From Larus michahellis (taxonomy: Eukaryota; Chordata; Aves; Charadriiformes; Laridae): a DNA stretch of 64,000 bases. Positions 45,917-61,000 of the stretch are shown here, one piece after another. Both the position numbers and the translations under genes were made by a program. Location: assembly GCF_964199755.1 (NCBI RefSeq), contig NC_133914.1, positions 372,001 through 436,000 on the forward strand, in the 5' to 3' direction. Position 1 is the stretch's first letter; every line of letters starts with the position of its first letter. The notes beneath the pieces were generated by a model, which saw only the letters and a list, made by a program, of their open reading frames with translations, searched no databases and was not told the DNA's origin.

Positions 45917-46406
45917 CTGGGGAGAGGCAGTGCAAGGGGTTAGTGAGGGAGAGGGGCACTGACGACAGGATGCCCTCCACCCACCATTCCCCAAACTCAG
46001 CATCTACAGGCATCCTCACTGTGCCAGGCAAGACAGCTTGCCCAGCAGCCCTGCGCAGCCCCCCCTCCCCATTACCTTAGAAATCATTTAAACAGATTAT
46101 GCCCATGGGTCTCCCAGGAGAATGAACTGGCCCCAGCGGCGGCTCTTCCTCCTGCCCCGGTTCCCTGCCTGCCCCAGCCCCTGGTCCAGCTACCCCTGCA
46201 GAGGAGGGGGGGGGTCTACACCCCTTGTATCCCAGCGCCCCCCTCCCTGCTCTGCCTCACGACCGTGGCCATAGCAACCAAACCCAGCCACCCCATTGGC
46301 TGAGCTGCCTCCGAGCATCCTTCATCCCCTTCGGGGAATCTCCCCCCCCCTTGCCCACCCCCTCCCAGGGCTGGGGATACCCCCAGCAGACACCCTGGGG
46401 TCTCAC

Positions 46407-46560
46407 CGAGTCCCCGCCGCACCGGAGCACTGCTGGAGCACTGCCAGCCTGCCTGCAGCCCGGCCCTGGTGCAAGAGCGCGCGTGGCCGCGTGTGCATCG
46501 AGTGCGCAGGGACCCTCGGGGGGAAGAGAGCCAAAAATACCTCTGAAATACTGCTGCCAG
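46407..46560 (-). other. AZIN2: predicted AZIN2 first exon (right end unknown)
   Basis: A donor GACTCG/gtgaga (GT at 46405-46406) lies at the end of a G+C-rich stretch, in the right order and orientation to feed exon 45802-45916. The transcription start is not resolvable. Confidence 0.35.
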
Positions 46561-47255
46561 GGAAACGAGGCTTCCTGCAGATTAAAGGCTGAGCAGCGCC
46601 TGTTTGGCTGGGACCCTGGCAGTGGGAGGTAGTCGGGAAGACGTCAGGGACTGATTCTGCCCTTGTTGTGCTGCTGCCAGTTTCACTGGGCTCCCCGGCA
46701 GCAGATCCAGCTCTGCCATACATGCAGATGCCCCGTCTGGTCAATCAGTCCTGTCTTTGCCTGCATTTGTGCACTTTGAAACACTTCCACTGCTCCATCC
46801 CATAAACACCACAGGCTGAGCAGGGGATTTTTTTTCTTCTTCTGGTTAATTTGCAGTTCCCTCTCTGGTGTTACTGAGGAGATAATGTTCCATGCATGGA
46901 GGGGCTGCTGTCCCACTGAGGAGGTGAGAGGGTACCGACTTTTCCTGGGTTCTGACATTTAACCCTGTGGTCTTGGCTTTGCCACAGACTCTCCTTGCAA
47001 CCAGGGCCAAGGAAGCACCTGCCTCCTCTGAGATCCTGGCCTGTTTTCCCAGTGCTCTGACCCAGCACCCAGGCCTGGACTGTGCCGTGCAGGAACGGGG
47101 GAAGGAGGGCAGAGGGGTACCAGCTCTCAGCAGCGCGGTCACTCACTTCTGGATGTGCCCAGCAGCGCTGCGATGCACAGCCCATGCAGCGCAGTGCGGG
47201 GAACCCATCCCACGCAGAGGCCGGTGGCCCACGCAGCGCCGGGGGCAAGCACTGC
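46560..47255. other. AZIN2-AK2 divergent intergenic spacer
   Basis: About 1 kb separates the two divergent genes. This part has no gene, and composition shifts from balanced (46.7-46.9 kb) to CpG-rich towards AK2. Open frames are chance. Confidence 0.4.
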
Positions 47256-47371
47256 CCCATCCCTGGAGGGGTTCAAGGCCAGGCTGGACGGGGCTTGGAA
47301 CAACCTGGGCTGGTGGGAGGTGTCCCTGCCCAGGGCAGGGGGGTGGGACTGGATGACCCTTAAGGTCCCCG
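47256..47371 (+). mobile_element. short CR1 3' fragment in the AK2 upstream region
   Basis: CCATCCCTGGAGGGGTTCAA, then AACCTGGGCTGGTGGGAGGT and ATGACCCTTAAGGTCCCC form a CR1 3' terminus in sense orientation. It ends about 100 bases before the first AK2 GC box. Confidence 0.85.
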
Positions 47372-47469
47372 TCTCCCTCTATCTCTTTTTAACCCCAAAT
47401 CTCCGTCTTTTTCCAACCCAAACCCTCCGTGACTCCACGGCGCGGCGCGGACAGGGCGCGCTTTCATTC

Positions 47470-47583
47470 GCGTGGCCCCGCCCACTCCGCGAGGACCCCG
47501 CCCTAACCGTGAAGCCCCGCCCACAGGTCGCGCGGCGCCGGCGTCACCGCCCATCGGCGCGGCGCGCGCAGTCGGCGGCGGCC
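47470..47583 (+). promoter_or_regulatory. AK2: AK2 core promoter with three Sp1-type GC boxes
   Basis: CCCCGCCC occurs at 47476-47483, 47496-47503 and 47515-47522, in a CpG-dense stretch running straight into the AK2 5' UTR. No TATA. GCGTCACCGCCC at about 47540 resembles a half-CRE next to a further GC box. Confidence 0.6.
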
Positions 47584-52043
<4,460 letters not shown>

Positions 52044-52995
52044 GGCTCCGTCCCAGGACGGAGCTCTCCCTTTTCTCTCTCTCTGTCCTCCATCTCTGTC
52101 TCTCTGGGGCCAGGGAGGGTGAAGAGCTAAGCAGAGTAGAAGAGGAGGGGGCAAGATGATAGAGCCCAAGGCAGGGCTGTCTAATTCTCTATTAAACAAG
52201 CTGTTAACGGTCTGTATCTCAGTATATGTGGACGTCAGTCTGTCTGTGGATGCCGGAGATTTGGCCCCTAGAGGTCGCAGCGAGCCCGAGCACCAGCTGC
52301 CAGAAATGGGGTTTACGGCCCTTTGGGTCAAAAGGCTTTTGTTTCATTCCAGAGCTGTAGCTCCCTGTACGGGGCTGTACTTTCGGCTCCTCCTGGTAGC
52401 TCCACAGGGGACTAGTAGGTGGCTGGCAATCAGGACTGAGCAGTGGGGGGAGGGACCTTGGGTGCCAGATAGGTGATGCTCGCTGTCGGCTGCAGGAAAT
52501 GAAACACGGGGTTGCTTGTGGGAAGCATGTGAAGGGGGGTGTGTGTGTGTCCGTCCGTCCATCCATGTCCCACGGAGCAGCCATGGGAGGGACTGCTTGG
52601 CCGTGTGCGTGTGAGTGCAGCCTGCTGCTGCTCGGGGCTGGCTGAGAACTTGTTCTCGTTGTGTGTGTTTTGTTCTCTGTGGGATGGCAGGTTACCTGAG
52701 AGCACAGCCTGCCTTCCTCCTGTTCTGATGGGACTTGTGGGGCAGAAGGAGGGTGGGTGAGAGCTGCTGGTTTTCAGCCTCTCCTCATCTGTGGGACATA
52801 ATACAGCAAATATTAGTGAGATGCTCTTTGCTTTTTTTAACAACATGAAGTTTCTGGTCAGAGTCTGTCACTGTGTGTAGCAAGTTGGGATCTCCTGAGG
52901 ACTTGGCTTTTATCTCTTCACTCTTGCCTTGGCTTTGGCCAAAGAGATGAAGATGCGTCCCAAAGTCTAAATAAAGCCTTATTGCAAAACAAATG
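52044..52995 (+). other. AK2: AK2 main-isoform 3' UTR
   Basis: The non-coding stretch from the stop to just beyond an AATAAA at 52970-52975; an ATTAAA at 52191-52196 could give a short form. It contains a (GT)n/(CCGT)n patch at about 52530-52565. Extent is inferred from the signals. Confidence 0.55.
52970..52975 (+). terminator. AK2: AK2 polyadenylation signal AATAAA
   Basis: A canonical hexamer in CTAAATAAAGCC, 930 bases after the main stop codon. Confidence 0.55.
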
Positions 52996-54970
52996 ATTTT
53001 TCAAGGCCTGAGAGACAGCATTATTAACCACTGGCTTCATGTGCCCTTGAGCCAATGACCTTCGTTATGAGATCATGGAAATGTACTTGTTTCTTGAGCA
53101 AGTCAAACAGCTCCGTCAGGCTGCCTGTCTGAGGACACCATGTGCACTGTGGTTATTGCCCTGGCTTCTCAGCCCCATTACGCTGCTATATGGTGACCCT
53201 GCAAGGCTGGTGACGACCTTTGCCCATGTGGGATTCCAGCCCTTCCTAGAGGACCCCGCTGTAAATGCAGACTGGCCCCAATGAAACTTTGTCCTTTGGC
53301 CTTCCGTGTATGTTTACTGATTTGGTGTTATTGAGTACCCTCCTCTTTCGAGGAGCTGGGCTGTCTCCCTCCTGTGCGCTGAGCTGCTGTGGGCTGTGTC
53401 TCCAGGGCAGGTGCCTAATCCTCAGGAATCCCTTGCGCTTTTCCTTGACAATTTCTCTTTTCTCTGAAAATCGCTTTCTGTCCCGGTACATCCTTTCCAG
53501 GGAAACAACTTCTTCCCTTCTGGCAAACTGGAAATAGCAGCAGAAACTGAATACAGTTCACTTGTTGCTCTTGAAAGCACATGACTGCGGGGAGAAAGGG
53601 TTTTGAAAGGGTTTTAAAGTAAATGGTGCTGCTTTTGTCAGCAGCCTGCAGTCCCCTGAGATCCCGCAGATGGCCGTTGCCTTGTTGATGGTCTCTGGCT
53701 TTCCTGTCAAAGGGCAGCCCCGGCGCGTGGCGTCGGTGCGCTGGGAGGTTGGGAAAGCGTTTAGCATAGTACTGCCGTGCTCCAGGGAGAGAGGAAAGTG
53801 TATTAGAGCTGCTCTGGCACCTCAGTGACTAAACAAATTCTGAGTGTAAGCAGCTCTTCTCTTGGCATCTTGAGAGAGTCAAAAAGGAGCGCTGCAGCCC
53901 CCTGGGTGCTGCTATAACGGCCAGTTGGTGTTCCTGGATTTGGTCGAGGTTTTACTCCACAGCGAGAACAATGTGTTCTTCCACTCTCCGTTCCTTTTCC
54001 CCTTTGTGTTCACTCTGCATCCAGCTCACCAGCCTCTTTCTGCCATAAACCATGATTAATTTTGGGTTTTTTTCCCCCTAAATCTATTTTTTTCTTTGTT
54101 CCCATTTATTGCAGCTGAGTGACTCCGTGAACCAGATGAGAGACCACCAAACGCTGCACACTCTGCTACGTCACCCATTGCAGCCCTCCCCTGGGTGCAG
54201 GGGAGGCAGGGAGGGCAGCCGGGAGGGGGGTATGATTGATGGGAGGGGTATAAGGAGGTGGTAGACAAGGGGCTTGGGGGCTGATTTGGTTGGGTTTTGT
54301 TTGGATTTCTTATTCAGCAGAATCATTGTGAAGAGGAGATGGCCTTCTCCTTAGAAATCACAGTTTTGGGAGGCAAAACAATTGTACAGAGTGAAATACC
54401 TGCGCTAGTGATCAGATGCAGGTCCTTGACCTGTTAGGAGGGTAGGGCTAGATGCCGTTCCAGGCTTCTCCAGGACTTTCGGGGCTTGTCTCATGGGCTG
54501 TCAGTACTCTGAGGCCACTGCAAGGTTTGCTGTGATTTTTCTAAAGTTTGCTTCCTGTCTGCGAGGACCAAAATGAACAAATGACTCATCATGTCTGAAA
54601 TGGAAAGGAAAAAAAAGATGCCATGGTCTTTTCCTGGAAGTTTTGTTTTTCTTGTTCTGCTGCATTCCTAAACCTGGGCATAGAGACTTCTCAAGGTTTC
54701 TCTGCTGCTGAACAGAGGGGCTGCGGCTCTAGTCCAAGCCTGCCTTACTTGGCAATGGGGTGGCTTTTCTGTGATCTCGACCAAGCTGGAATTTACACAA
54801 TTCTGAAGAAATGCAAAAGAGACTTTCTTAATTGACTGCAAAAATAACACTTAATTGGGTTTTTTTGCATTTCTTTTTAGATCAAATGGTGCCTTGTCTA
54901 ACCTCTGAATCAATAATAAAATAACCCCTTTACATTTTGTATCTGTTGCTGTGTCCTCTTTGACCTGCAG
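52996..54970. other. AK2 3' region / intron before alternative last exon
   Basis: Single-copy-looking DNA with no coding family match; intronic for the alternative isoform. Confidence 0.45.
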
Positions 54971-55011
54971 ACAGCGTGGAAGACGAGGCGGATGACAGTG
55001 CAGTCAACTAA
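54971..55011 (+). CDS. AK2: AK2 alternative last coding exon (acidic C-terminal tail)
   Basis: Inside the last main exon a donor (ACAT/gtaaag, GT at 52018-52019) splits the codon after RAT. Human AK2 isoform B uses the equivalent position and ends shortly after. The best downstream acceptor (gacctgcag, exon start 54971) continues the frame as YSVEDEADDSAVN then TAA, replacing CKDLVMFI with a short acidic tail. Use of this exon is inferred from frame, splice signals and the human precedent. The sequence after the stop shows no immediate AATAAA. Confidence 0.6.
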
Positions 55012-58000
55012 CAATTGAGCTGGGTGGATCCTCGGGCCTGATCCTGTCTCAAGGATGCTTTTCTGTGCAGTTGAAAATGTGGCTCGTAATTCCTTTTATC
55101 TCTTTTCCTTGCTGAGTGTGTTCCAGTGCTTTATATCGCCATAGCAATGGTGTCTTTTGCTGCTTTTCTCCACTGTTCCTTCATGTGTGATGCTGAAGGC
55201 ACTGAGACCCTGTGTATCCCAACCCTTCCTGGTCAGAGCTCCTTTCAGGTATTTTTAACTGATGTAACTTCTGGCCTTCCCCCCTCCCTTTGCATCACCG
55301 TTGTCTGGAGGAGCTGATGTTATTTCCTTCTCTCGTCCTGCAGTAACTGGAGGCCGCATACTGTGTCTTCTGTTTCTGCTCACTTGCTTTCTGCCTTTCA
55401 TACCTTGTTGCATCCCTCCATTCCCCTCCAGTGGTGCCTTTCTCTAGCCATGCAGGCAAAAATCTCTTAACACAAGAAACGAGAGCATTTCCTGGCCTCC
55501 CTTTGTGCTGCCTCTGCAGGGACCCCGACCCTGGCTCTCTGAGGTATCTCAGAGGAAGGCTATTCTTGATGTGCTGATGGAGGGTTGTTGTTTTTCCGCA
55601 ATGCCCTTGGTGACCCCCTTGCAGCCCTGCTTGTGTTCAGGGCTTTTGTTTGGGCGCTGGGGACAGGCAGCAGAAAGGGTCAGGCTGCATGTGCCCATTT
55701 CCTCCAGAAATGACTCGTTTCTTCAGCATAATTGGGCGCTCTGGCTCCTCCGCCATTCAGTCTTTCTGTGCTCTGGTGTTTTTATTACCCCTCTGTACCT
55801 CCAATTAGCATTCTCTCTCTTTTGAAGGCAAGCTTGTGCCTCTCTGGTGTTTGTGGTGTGCTTGCCTTGTTGTTTTTGATGATGGATCTTAAACTATGCT
55901 CTTCCTGGTTGTTTGGGATTGTGTCCTCTCCTATTTGTCTGCTGTTGTTTTAAAAACCTGTTCTGCCTGTTCCTCCTGGCTTTCTAGTACGTGGCATGGA
56001 GAAGTCTTGGCTCCTCTGAGCTGGGCTTCTTCCGTTTGATCCTTACCTAAGTGTGGAGCGTGAAATGAACTGTCGGGGTGCTGTGGGAAAGGCTGCTGTG
56101 GGGAGGCTGTTTAGCTCGAGCCTACATCTTCTGTAGTTGGATCTGTTCTGTGACCTGTCTCTCTCACGTTGACCTTGAATGTTTTCCACAGTACGCGATG
56201 CTCTGCAGGTGCTGTAAATTCCTTCTGCTCAATGATTTCACTCCAGCAAGCTGCTTATCAGGCACTCTTTTGAAAACTGTGTTCATATTTCATACACACA
56301 ATTATTCAGCAACTATAAAAGGGGAAAATTCCTATTTATAGCACAAGGACCAGCATCAAATAGGACACTGAATTCTCACTGATAGAGGAAGTGACCTGTT
56401 CTCTAATGCAGCAGTATTTCTGATGAAAAGAAACAGCATCTTGGATTGGGGGGAGGGATGAAAAGCCCTGGGCCATCTCTTTCCATTAAAAATATGCTGC
56501 AGTCCTAAAAATACAGTATCTCCCCTTCTCTTTTCCTGATGAAACCATCTGCGAAAGAGAGATTGCAGAAAAACCCTTCACTGTGGATTTGTGGTTAGTA
56601 ATAATGAGTCCACTGACTCCTGATGGTCTGGCTTGGAGCTGGTTTTAAGTTTCTGATCGATACCTGATCTATGATCTTGACCTGGGAGTGAGGAGAAGTC
56701 ACTCAGAGTGCCTGCTGTGGGCAGATAGCACAAATCCCTTGTCTGTAGAGAGTTTGTATAAGCGCAGTACACATGTGCACAGCCCTGAAACAGAGTACAT
56801 GGTGCTGAGGAACAAAGAACGGGCGGAGAGCAATGAATGGAGGGGGTGGCACGGTGAGAAAAGCGCTGGGGATGCTGGTGGTAACTGCTGCGGAGAAGGT
56901 GAGTTCCTGTTTTGTCTGAGCTTGCCTCCATGACTGCCTCTGCTCTCCCTTCCAGGTGTGTTGAGCCATGGCTTCCTTCCCCCGAGGCCATCACTGTCTC
57001 CCTGGTGTCACCCTGTCCTTTCCATGGTCTCCAGGCTCTTTAGGAAGAGCTGCGGTGGGCGACACCAAGCACCAAGCGAGGCTTTGGGAGGTGGAGGAAC
57101 AGAGGATGGGATTCCCCCTCCTGTCGCTGTGGCAACGGTTGGGAAGGGAAGCAGCAGTGGGGTGTGATGGGCGGCTGCGTGCAGCTGAGGGGTGTGATGG
57201 GGAGGCTGCGGAGGCAGGGCTGCGCTGACATCACGCCGGGGAGGTGGCGCAGAGGGAAGGGGAGTGGGAAAGGGAGAGCCAGGGAGACTGCGGAGCGAAG
57301 AGAGCTGCATCGGGAGTGGGCTCCAGGGAGAGGTAAGAGATGCTCTGGGTGCAGCGGGTCAGGGTGGGCTCCATGGGCGGCTGCAGTATCAGAGCCTGCC
57401 TCGGCATCTTTTTGGCTACCGTGCTGGTGTGGGATGGCTCTTGGGCAGCAGCGATGTTACACAGTGCCCTAACAGCCTGGCACAGCAGGGCTTGGTTCTT
57501 GGACAGTGCGACTGGGTCAGAGCCTGGCTGGCTGGTGCACAAGCTGCAAATGCATCCCCCCAGGATACCAGTGTATGTCACTGACACTGCTGGGAAGAGC
57601 CAGGAGTACCTGAAATTCCAGGATAGGCTAACGGGATTGGGGAGCAGCCGTGGTCCCTCTCTGGAGAAGGGGACGAGAGTTCCCTCTTGGGATTAGAGCA
57701 CAAATCATTGATGAAATGAATCGGAAGTTTGGAGACCTGGTCCCCATAACTGCATCTAGGAATAGGAGGCTGTAAGCAGAGCTGATGCACTGGGACCAAG
57801 CCCAGCAGCGTGCATTTGGGGTGGGAATCCTAAACTACACATCTCCAGCAGCCTCGGCACTTACCCTGCCTGTGCAGGAAGCAGTAGTTCTGGGGGAAGT
57901 AGCCAGGTGTGCAATTATTGCCGGGAGCTCTCTGGATGTGGATCCTGGGGATCTGCAGACCTGGAAGGCAAAATAACAAAGTCCTTGAAGCCGCTCTGGA

Positions 58001-61000
58001 TGTCATATTGCCTTTCAGCGTAACGGTTGCATAACGGGATCCAATCTGCTAGCGGAGAGAACAAGGGGTGACGGTCACCTCTGTGCCCTGCAGCATCCCA
58101 GTGGTACCTATGTGCCGTGCTGGCCCACGGCTCTGGGGTGAATTTCATCTCTTCCTAATCCAAAAACTGGGCTCATTCAACGCTTGGAAAAGGTGGTGGG
58201 TTTACAGCTGCAATTCAGCAGGGACATGTATGGGCTCTACACCTACACGCAGGCTGGGCAGCAGTGCCCTGCAGTACGTTAGCAAACTAGCAAGCAGGTT
58301 CATTAGCACCCACTTAATCTGACTGAAGAAAGCACATCAGGAGCCAGAAGCCCATTGCTGGTAACCAGTCAGAAACCAGTACTGGGGTAGAGATGGAAGA
58401 GGCACAGAGCAGAAACTTAGTCGGGCTGAAGGAAAAAAAACAAGAACAGGGAGAGGCCGATGCTCCTGTCACAACCACTTTGTTGAAATAACTTTCCCCT
58501 GTTTCCCATGTCATTTAAAGGGCTAGGGGCAGCACTGAGGCCGTGCAGAAATGCAGCCAGGAAAGCTTGAGTGTACGTGAGAGAGCAGAATTGCAATAAG
58601 GAACGTAAATATGCTTTAATTAGGGAAGACTATTGCTGTGAGAGGCACGATCCTCCCCCACGAAGGCGCAGATGCTGGGTCTATAGAGAGCATTTGGGAG
58701 TGGCCCGGGGTGGCCATACTGCTGCTTATTTTATGGTAACTGCGAACGGCAACAGCTTGTGCTGCTGTGTGGGACCTCTGTGGGCGCAACGGGTTGGAGG
58801 CCCTGCGCTTGGAGGCTTTTAGGAGCCAGCTGCGGTGGTGTCACCCAGGTGGCTGTGTGGGCAGCTGTGTTTCAGGCCTCTGACGTGGGTGGGGAGGAGA
58901 GGAGACGACCGGCTAGCAGCTCTCTGTGCCAGCCCTCCGTGCTGCACAGGGCAGCTGTTGTGGGAGGGAGCCAGCTCTGGATGGGCCCAGGCACTCCCAG
59001 ATGAGACCCTGCCAGGCACAGCCTGAACCAGGCTCCCGGGGGCACTCTGGGAAGGGCGCAGGGGAGGTAACGCTGCTTTTCTGCGGCTTTGGTCCCTGAC
59101 GTTGCAGCTCTGCATGGCCAGCAGCTAATGCAGCTAGGACTGCTTCGAAGTCGTGTTTCAACTTGCTTTTTTTTCAAGGTTATTCAACATTTAGTGGGGA
59201 GTGTCACCAGGACCTCCTACAAGCAGAAAGGGCAAGCCAACTCTGGTAGTCCTTGACCTTCTCCACTGCTCAGCTGGCTCTCCTTGCTGTTCCCCCTATA
59301 CTTGCCTACACTGCAAAAGGGAGGATCATGTGAATATTACACAGCCTGGCATCTGCACATCAGCTGAAGCAGCTGAGTCTCTGACATGCTCCTAATGCCT
59401 TCATGCGATGCCGTTCCACAGCCGTGCTGTATTACCCGTGCGTTTGGTCCCTACCATAGGCTATCGCTACTAGATATACAACGATATAAAAATACAATAA
59501 ATGGGAACTTGTGCTCTGCTGGGTGTGGGTACCTGGCCTGCAACACAACCCTTCCTGGGAAAAGAGGGCTGTGGACCTGTGAGCCTCTGCAGAGGCCTGA
59601 GGCACCGGGAGGAGCTGCCCTTGTACGTGTCCAGAGAGGGCCCTGGGAGCTGAGCCAAGTCCTGAGGGACGTTTTAATCCTTCCTATTCCACAGTCCATC
59701 TTGGCCATGACTCCACTGCAGTGAATGCTTTCCAGTTCCTTTGGCAGGGGCGCACACAGGCACTCAAAGGCGTGTACCTTGTGTTTGTTTTCACTCTTTA
59801 TCTGGTACCAAGAGCAGGCAGCACAGCAGCTGAGTCAAGGAGGGCAGGTTGCTGTGTTCCCACTACTGCCCGGGCCACCCTGGAGGCCCCTCTATCCTCT
59901 CCCTAAACCCAGGCTGAAGTTTCCTTCTGCTGAGGTAGCTGTTTGTTTAATAGCTGAGGTTACTTGTGTAATCAATAGTTCTCTGTTTTCCAACAGAAAT
60001 ATTAGCCCTTTGGCCAAATCAGCATTTCTGTCTTTGTTATAAACCTAGCCTTAACTCTCAGCTCTGGGGTGACCTAGGTGCATTCCCAACCTACCTGCAC
60101 AGAACCCCACTCCTCTTCTTTCCTCCTGCCAGCATTGCTTTTTCTCTCTGAGGTTAAGCAAGAAGGGCTGGAAGCATACGGAGAAATTGCTGGAGCCATT
60201 TGACTCTCTTCAGTCCCAGCTCCTCTCTTGGCTATGCCCCAACAGCTCATTCTCTGTGCTTGCTTCTCTAAGGAGGGTGATGAGGATAGAGGCAATGGGA
60301 TCCTCATGGCCAAGAACATTGCTGATATAAGTCCCAGTCCACGGGCTCAGTGAGAACTTGGGTCAGCCACTGCCAGTAGAAGAAAAACTGTTCCCATCAC
60401 ACAGCAGGACCTGTACCCCAGAGAAGCAGGGCTGGAAGACAAGGTGCCCATAGTAAGGCTCCATGGCTGCAACTGAAGTTTCCTTGCAAACAGGCGAAGG
60501 CACTGACTCCCTGGAGCTGGATCTCCACTGGTTCCATCCCAGGCACCCAAAGGCTGGGCTGTGACTCTGGGCTCCAGTTTCCTCTGACTGAGGGAGGTCA
60601 TGGGGTTTTTTTCTGCTGCCGGGGCAGCTGAAACACCCTTGCTGTGCATTGTTAGCGTCTCTGTACATCTCTGTTATTTCCAAACCAGAAAAGGTCACAG
60701 AGACCCAAGAGAAACCCACTTCCCTCCTTCACTGGAACTCCTCTTTCTGCCTCGCACATGCCTTTGTTGCCATCTCTCGCTTGCCAAATGCAGGAACACT
60801 GGGGTTTGGCAGGGCTCAAAGCCTTGGCTTGTCGGATGGGAAAGAGGCATTCTTGGTCCTCAGCCCGGGGACAGGGCTCTGCTCCATGTCCCCTGCCAGG
60901 TTCTCCAGCTGCAATTTTGGTGCTCATCCCATGCTGACAGCACTGTTCTTATGTGTCTGGGGATGGGCAGCACCCCTGGGTGCTGGGCTGTGAATCCTGC

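Noticed and set aside
56900-57228. Possible mini-intron (56900-56955) followed by an 86-codon frame
   Set aside because: The intron would be under 60 bases and the frame has no homologue; probably coincidence of splice-like words.
58571-58822. 83-codon plus-strand frame rich in Cys and Arg
   Set aside because: No signal peptide, splice support or recognisable family; indistinguishable from chance.
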